Shown in pieces: positions 23,474 to 25,829 of a stretch of DNA of 25,829 nt; positions within the stretch are counted from its first letter, which is position 1; every line of letters begins with the position of its first letter. The translations under genes were made by a program, and so were the position numbers. Location of the stretch: the IMG/VR virus record IMGVR_UViG_3300043015_000204, positions 1 through 25,829 of that record; one strand, written 5' to 3'. The stretch is from a virus. Below the pieces are notes generated by a model. It was not told where the DNA came from. It did not search any database and was given only the letters and a program-made list of their open reading frames with translations.

Positions 23474-23706
23474 ACTTTGTGTCCTTTCTCAACCATCCCA
23501 CGCATACGCTCGGCGAAGTAGATGATCTTGTTGATGTCGTAGAGAGTGTCGGTCCCTTCCTTCTCGCCCATGCGGAAGCAGGCCTTGAAGATGTTGGCAC
23601 GGGCGAAGGACATACCTTTGGCTTCGATCAGATCGTTCAGCTCAGTGGCGTCCACGGGGAGGCCGTAGTAGGAGCTGGAGCCGCCGTCAGACTTCACGGT
23701 GTCCAT
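23470..23706 (-). CDS. DUF3310 protein
   Basis: 78 residues with the pattern YYGLPVDATELNDLIEAKG, FARANIFKACFRMGEKEGTD and YDINKIIYFAERM. This is the DUF3310 domain, common in phages and also found in the T7 gp1.7 nucleotide kinase. The full gp1.7-type kinase region is absent; only the DUF3310 part is present. It probably works in nucleotide metabolism, given its neighbours. It starts 13 nt inside the exonuclease gene. Confidence 0.85.
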   Translation of the reverse strand: MDTVKSDGGSSSYYGLPVDATELNDLIEAKGMSFARANIFKACFRMGEKEGTDTLYDINKIIYFAERMRGMVEKGHKV

Positions 23707-24440
23707 AGGATCGGCTCCTTCTTCTTGAAGTCATAGTCAGAGGCGCGGAGGATGCGGGCCACGCGGGCTTGCCGCAGAGCTTCCTCTTCACCGAGGCCTT
23801 TGGACGCGTACGTCTCGACCACAGCAGCCCAGTTGTCTGCAATGGTGGCACCCAATTCGATGATCTCGGACGCCCGCTTGGCTCCCACCTGAGGACATCC
23901 TTTGTACCCATCGGTGCCGTCACCCATCAGCGTCTGGTACAGGTGATACCAATCAGCTTCGTCTTCGGTGATCTCGACAGGGGCTTCGGAGATGTCCTTC
24001 ACGTAGGTGCAGGGGATCGTCTTCATGTCCTTGTCGATGGACACGATGATCTTGTCACGCTTCGACGGATACGTGGCGAAGATGCCCATGACATCGTCAC
24101 CCTCGAGGCTGGGGCGCATGACACCCCCAAGCTCGTCGATCATCCACTGCTTCACAGCGAGGAGGACCAACGGTTTCTTCACCGTCTTGCGGTGGGTCTT
24201 GTAGGTAGGGAGGACGTCCAAGCGGAAGTTGTGCTTAGGGTCAGTGATGCAGAGCTTGTAGTCGTGCCCATCCAGTGCGTCCATCATACGCTCGATCTGA
24301 GCGAGGACAGCGTTGGTCACTTCGTTGAAGTTGACGTTCCACGTCCAGTGACCCGGCTCCCACTCGAGAGCCGTTTCACATGCGGCGGCGCACTGGAAGG
24401 CGACCACGTCTGCGTCGATCAGCAGCGTGGGTCTGGCCAT
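23694..24440 (-). CDS. 5'-3' exonuclease (T7 gp6-like, FEN/PIN family)
   Basis: 248 residues (T7 gp6 has 300). Metal-binding acidic residues are visible as IDAD (8-11), EGDD (113-116) and SIDKD (134-138). YKTHRK (80-85) is the basic clamp. A helix-hairpin-helix DNA-binding element is at GDGTDGYKGCPQVGAKRA (173-190). It would remove RNA primers and degrade host DNA. I use the ATG at 24440, overlapping the upstream stop (TGATG); the longer in-frame reading has no family resemblance. An 18-bp promoter-like motif lies inside the gene at 23840-23857. Confidence 0.92.
   Translation of the reverse strand: MARPTLLIDADVVAFQCAAACETALEWEPGHWTWNVNFNEVTNAVLAQIERMMDALDGHDYKLCITDPKHNFRLDVLPTYKTHRKTVKKPLVLLAVKQWMIDELGGVMRPSLEGDDVMGIFATYPSKRDKIIVSIDKDMKTIPCTYVKDISEAPVEITEDEADWYHLYQTLMGDGTDGYKGCPQVGAKRASEIIELGATIADNWAAVVETYASKGLGEEEALRQARVARILRASDYDFKKKEPILWTP
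23840..23857 (-). promoter_or_regulatory. Promoter-like motif inside the exonuclease gene
   Basis: The minus strand reads AATTGGGTGCCACCATTG, one mismatch to the right-end copy at 631-648. It points toward the DUF3310 and MazG-like genes, whose first start codon is about 135 nt on. T7 has several promoters inside genes, so activity is plausible; the match also encodes ELGATI of the exonuclease, so chance cannot be ruled out. Confidence 0.6.
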
Positions 24441-24628
24441 CAGGCATCCCCACAGGCTGCCGCCTTGACGGCCCACATGGAAGCGGTCTCGAGGTGAGTG
24501 AGGGCCACGGAACGGCGGCGGGACTGAGGCAACGCCTCGATCAGTGCTGCCAGCTCGTTGGCCTTTTCCTTGAGAGACGCGATCACAGGGTCGCCAGACG
24601 GGTTGAAGTTGGTATCGGTGATTGCCAT
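24440..24628 (-). CDS. Acb2/Tad1-like small protein, putative cyclic-nucleotide sponge (anti-CBASS)
   Basis: 62 residues beginning MAITDTNFNPSGDPVIASLK. A long helix (LKEKANELAALIEAL) is followed by a turn and a second helix with SRRRSVALTHLETASMWAVK. The pattern SRxxxxALTxLExAxMWAxKA is what I recall from the Acb2/Tad1 hairpin domain of phage anti-CBASS proteins, which form hexamers that bind cyclic di- and trinucleotides so that CBASS effectors stay inactive. The assignment is by pattern memory. The gene overlaps thyX and the exonuclease gene by one base each (TGATG twice), so it is locked in the replication operon. It could instead be a helical protein with no defence role. Confidence 0.65.
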   Translation of the reverse strand: MAITDTNFNPSGDPVIASLKEKANELAALIEALPQSRRRSVALTHLETASMWAVKAAACGDA

Positions 24629-25323
24629 CAGTTGGCTCCATGTTTTTCTAGGGCTGCCATGCTCACGGGGAACAGGGCGTGAAGGGTGTCGGAGATGGGC
24701 TTGGCCACGTACTGGCTTTCCTTCTGCGCATGGTTGTCCAGCCGGAGCTGGCACATCTTGGCGAAGGCATAGACAGACCCTGACCAAATCCACGTGGTCA
24801 TTAGGGATTGAGGCAGGAACATGCGGGCCTGCTCACGGGAGAGGCCGACAGAGATCGCGTAGTTGTAGGCGTCCTGCGCATGGTCGATCACACGCCGGTA
24901 GCGCTTCTGGATGCCCAGTATCTCGGCTTCATCCAGAGCTTCACCGCTGCCCTGCTTCACGTTCTCAGGCTGGCAGCGCCAGTCGTTGTCTGCAGGCCAG
25001 TAGAACTCCAGCTCACCCTCGACATAGCGACGGCTCACCTCATTCCACGGCAGGTACTCGTGCTTCACGAGCTGGCGGGCCACGAAGATCGGGGCTGTCA
25101 CACGGAAGGAAACGAAGGCGTGGTTGAAGGGGGACTTGTGCTTGTGCTTGGCTAGGTAGTTGATGAGCTTGGTGTCACGCTCGGACAGCTCGTCGCCGAT
25201 GCCGTCGTAGTCAACGGTGCGATCCGAGTTCTCCCACTCACTCTCAGCATCGAAGCTGACGCGGGCAGCATTGACCACAGCAAGGTCGTCGCCTGAGTGG
25301 CGCAGGTATTCAACGTCGATCAT
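24628..25323 (-). CDS. thyX: Flavin-dependent thymidylate synthase ThyX
   Basis: It makes dTMP from dUMP with methylene-tetrahydrofolate, FAD and NADPH. 231 residues, usual for the family. SPFNHAFVSFRVTAPIFVAR (64-83) is the conserved FAD-domain stretch, and LPWNEVSRRYVEG (91-103) holds the substrate-binding NExSxRY. The classic RHRxxS motif is changed: residues 87-89 read KHE. Other family features (ARMFLPQSLMTTWIWSGSV, LRLDNHAQKE) are present. AAGGA lies 10 nt before the ATG, 23 nt after the polymerase stop codon. Confidence 0.92.
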   Translation of the reverse strand: MIDVEYLRHSGDDLAVVNAARVSFDAESEWENSDRTVDYDGIGDELSERDTKLINYLAKHKHKSPFNHAFVSFRVTAPIFVARQLVKHEYLPWNEVSRRYVEGELEFYWPADNDWRCQPENVKQGSGEALDEAEILGIQKRYRRVIDHAQDAYNYAISVGLSREQARMFLPQSLMTTWIWSGSVYAFAKMCQLRLDNHAQKESQYVAKPISDTLHALFPVSMAALEKHGAN

Positions 25324-25346
25324 GCGACGATTTCCTTTCAGATTGA

Positions 25347-25829
25347 TCAGTGGGTTTCGGCCCAGTTGGCACCGAACTTGAACTCCCCATCGAGGGGGCA
25401 GAGGAACCCGAGGGCATCCCCGGCTTCTCTCATTGCAGCGACAGCATGTTCGCCGACGCGTTGCTCGAGGCCCTTCTTCACCAAGGTCTGAACCTCATCG
25501 TGAACGTGGGCTACGAGCATGAAGTCCTCGCCAGAGACGAGGCCATCGGCCACCATCCGGTCGTAGAACATGATGGTCGCCAGCTTCACCGAGATAGCAC
25601 CGGCTGACTGCAGCAAGGTGTTGAGAGCGGAGTGCTCCGAACGTACCTTGAGCAGGCCTCCGTCGATCCCCATGACGTGCATGTCACGCTTCTCGATAGC
25701 CTTCTTCAGGTCTTCCTTGAGACGCTTCAGTGCAGGCGTACGCTTGAGGAACTCAGTGATGAGCTTGCGCCCTGCCTTCTTCTTCTCAGCTGGAGAACCC
25801 TGCGGCTTGACGATCTCACCGATCAGCTC
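25347..25829 (-). CDS. DNA polymerase, family A (T7 gp5-like), C-terminal fragment
   Basis: Only the last 160 residues are in the window; the reading frame stays open to the edge. The palm motif C reads AHVHDEVQ (Asp and Glu of HDE bind the catalytic metal). The segments GIDGGLLKVRSEHSALNTLL and FGANWAETH at the end match T7 DNA polymerase closely (GLDGRKVHVRSPHAALNTLL, GPNWAICH). It replicates the phage genome, in T7 with host thioredoxin; the thioredoxin-binding loop would lie outside the window. The partner helicase-primase is presumably upstream as well. Confidence 0.93.
   Translation of the reverse strand, partial: ELIGEIVKPQGSPAEKKKAGRKLITEFLKRTPALKRLKEDLKKAIEKRDMHVMGIDGGLLKVRSEHSALNTLLQSAGAISVKLATIMFYDRMVADGLVSGEDFMLVAHVHDEVQTLVKKGLEQRVGEHAVAAMREAGDALGFLCPLDGEFKFGANWAETH

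Overview
The window is about 25.8 kb of the late half of a T7-like (Autographiviridae-type) podophage genome. All 28 genes I can support lie on the minus strand, tightly packed with 1-19 nt overlaps (ATGA, TGATG and TAATG junctions are common). The gene order read on the minus strand is DNA polymerase, thyX, small gene, 5'-3' exonuclease, DUF3310, MazG-like, ribonucleotide reductase, gp7.3-like, portal, scaffold, capsid, gp11, gp12, gp13, gp14, gp15, gp16, tail fibre, holin, small terminase, large terminase. This is the T7 order. The class II (B12-dependent) ribonucleotide reductase, ThyX, MazG-like protein, high GC and collagen-like fibres suggest a marine or aquatic alphaproteobacterial (Rhodobacteraceae-type) host. 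The host call is inference; the T7-like architecture is read directly from the proteins.

Region by region (plus-strand coordinates, transcription runs from high to low). 25829-22937 carries DNA replication and nucleotide metabolism: the C-terminus of a T7-type family A DNA polymerase (cut by the window edge), flavin-dependent thymidylate synthase, a 62-aa protein resembling the Acb2/Tad1 anti-CBASS cyclic-nucleotide sponges, the 5'-3' exonuclease, a DUF3310 protein, a MazG-like pyrophosphohydrolase, a strong terminator, then the class II ribonucleotide reductase (to 20937). 20915-16139 is the head module: a promoter, two small proteins, the portal, an unlisted 40-aa gene, the scaffold, an inserted membrane/spanin cassette, a second promoter with a roughly 230-nt leader, the capsid and a strong terminator. 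16127-6032 has the two tail tube proteins and four internal or ejection proteins (gp13-16 equivalents). 5982-663 has two collagen-like tail fibre proteins, an accessory protein, a gp17.5-like holin, and the small and large terminase subunits. 1-662 is non-coding: another promoter copy placed like T7 phiOR, a 43-bp interrupted palindrome and a tandem direct repeat array like the repeats beside T7 terminal redundancies. I read it as the right genome end.

A recurring 18-bp motif (AATTRGGTTCCACCATTG on the minus strand) occurs at four places, all in the direction of transcription. It matches the phage SP6 promoter consensus at 12-13 of 18 positions. It is very likely the promoter of a single-subunit phage RNA polymerase encoded outside this window. 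No tRNA, insertion element, CRISPR array or integrase was seen.
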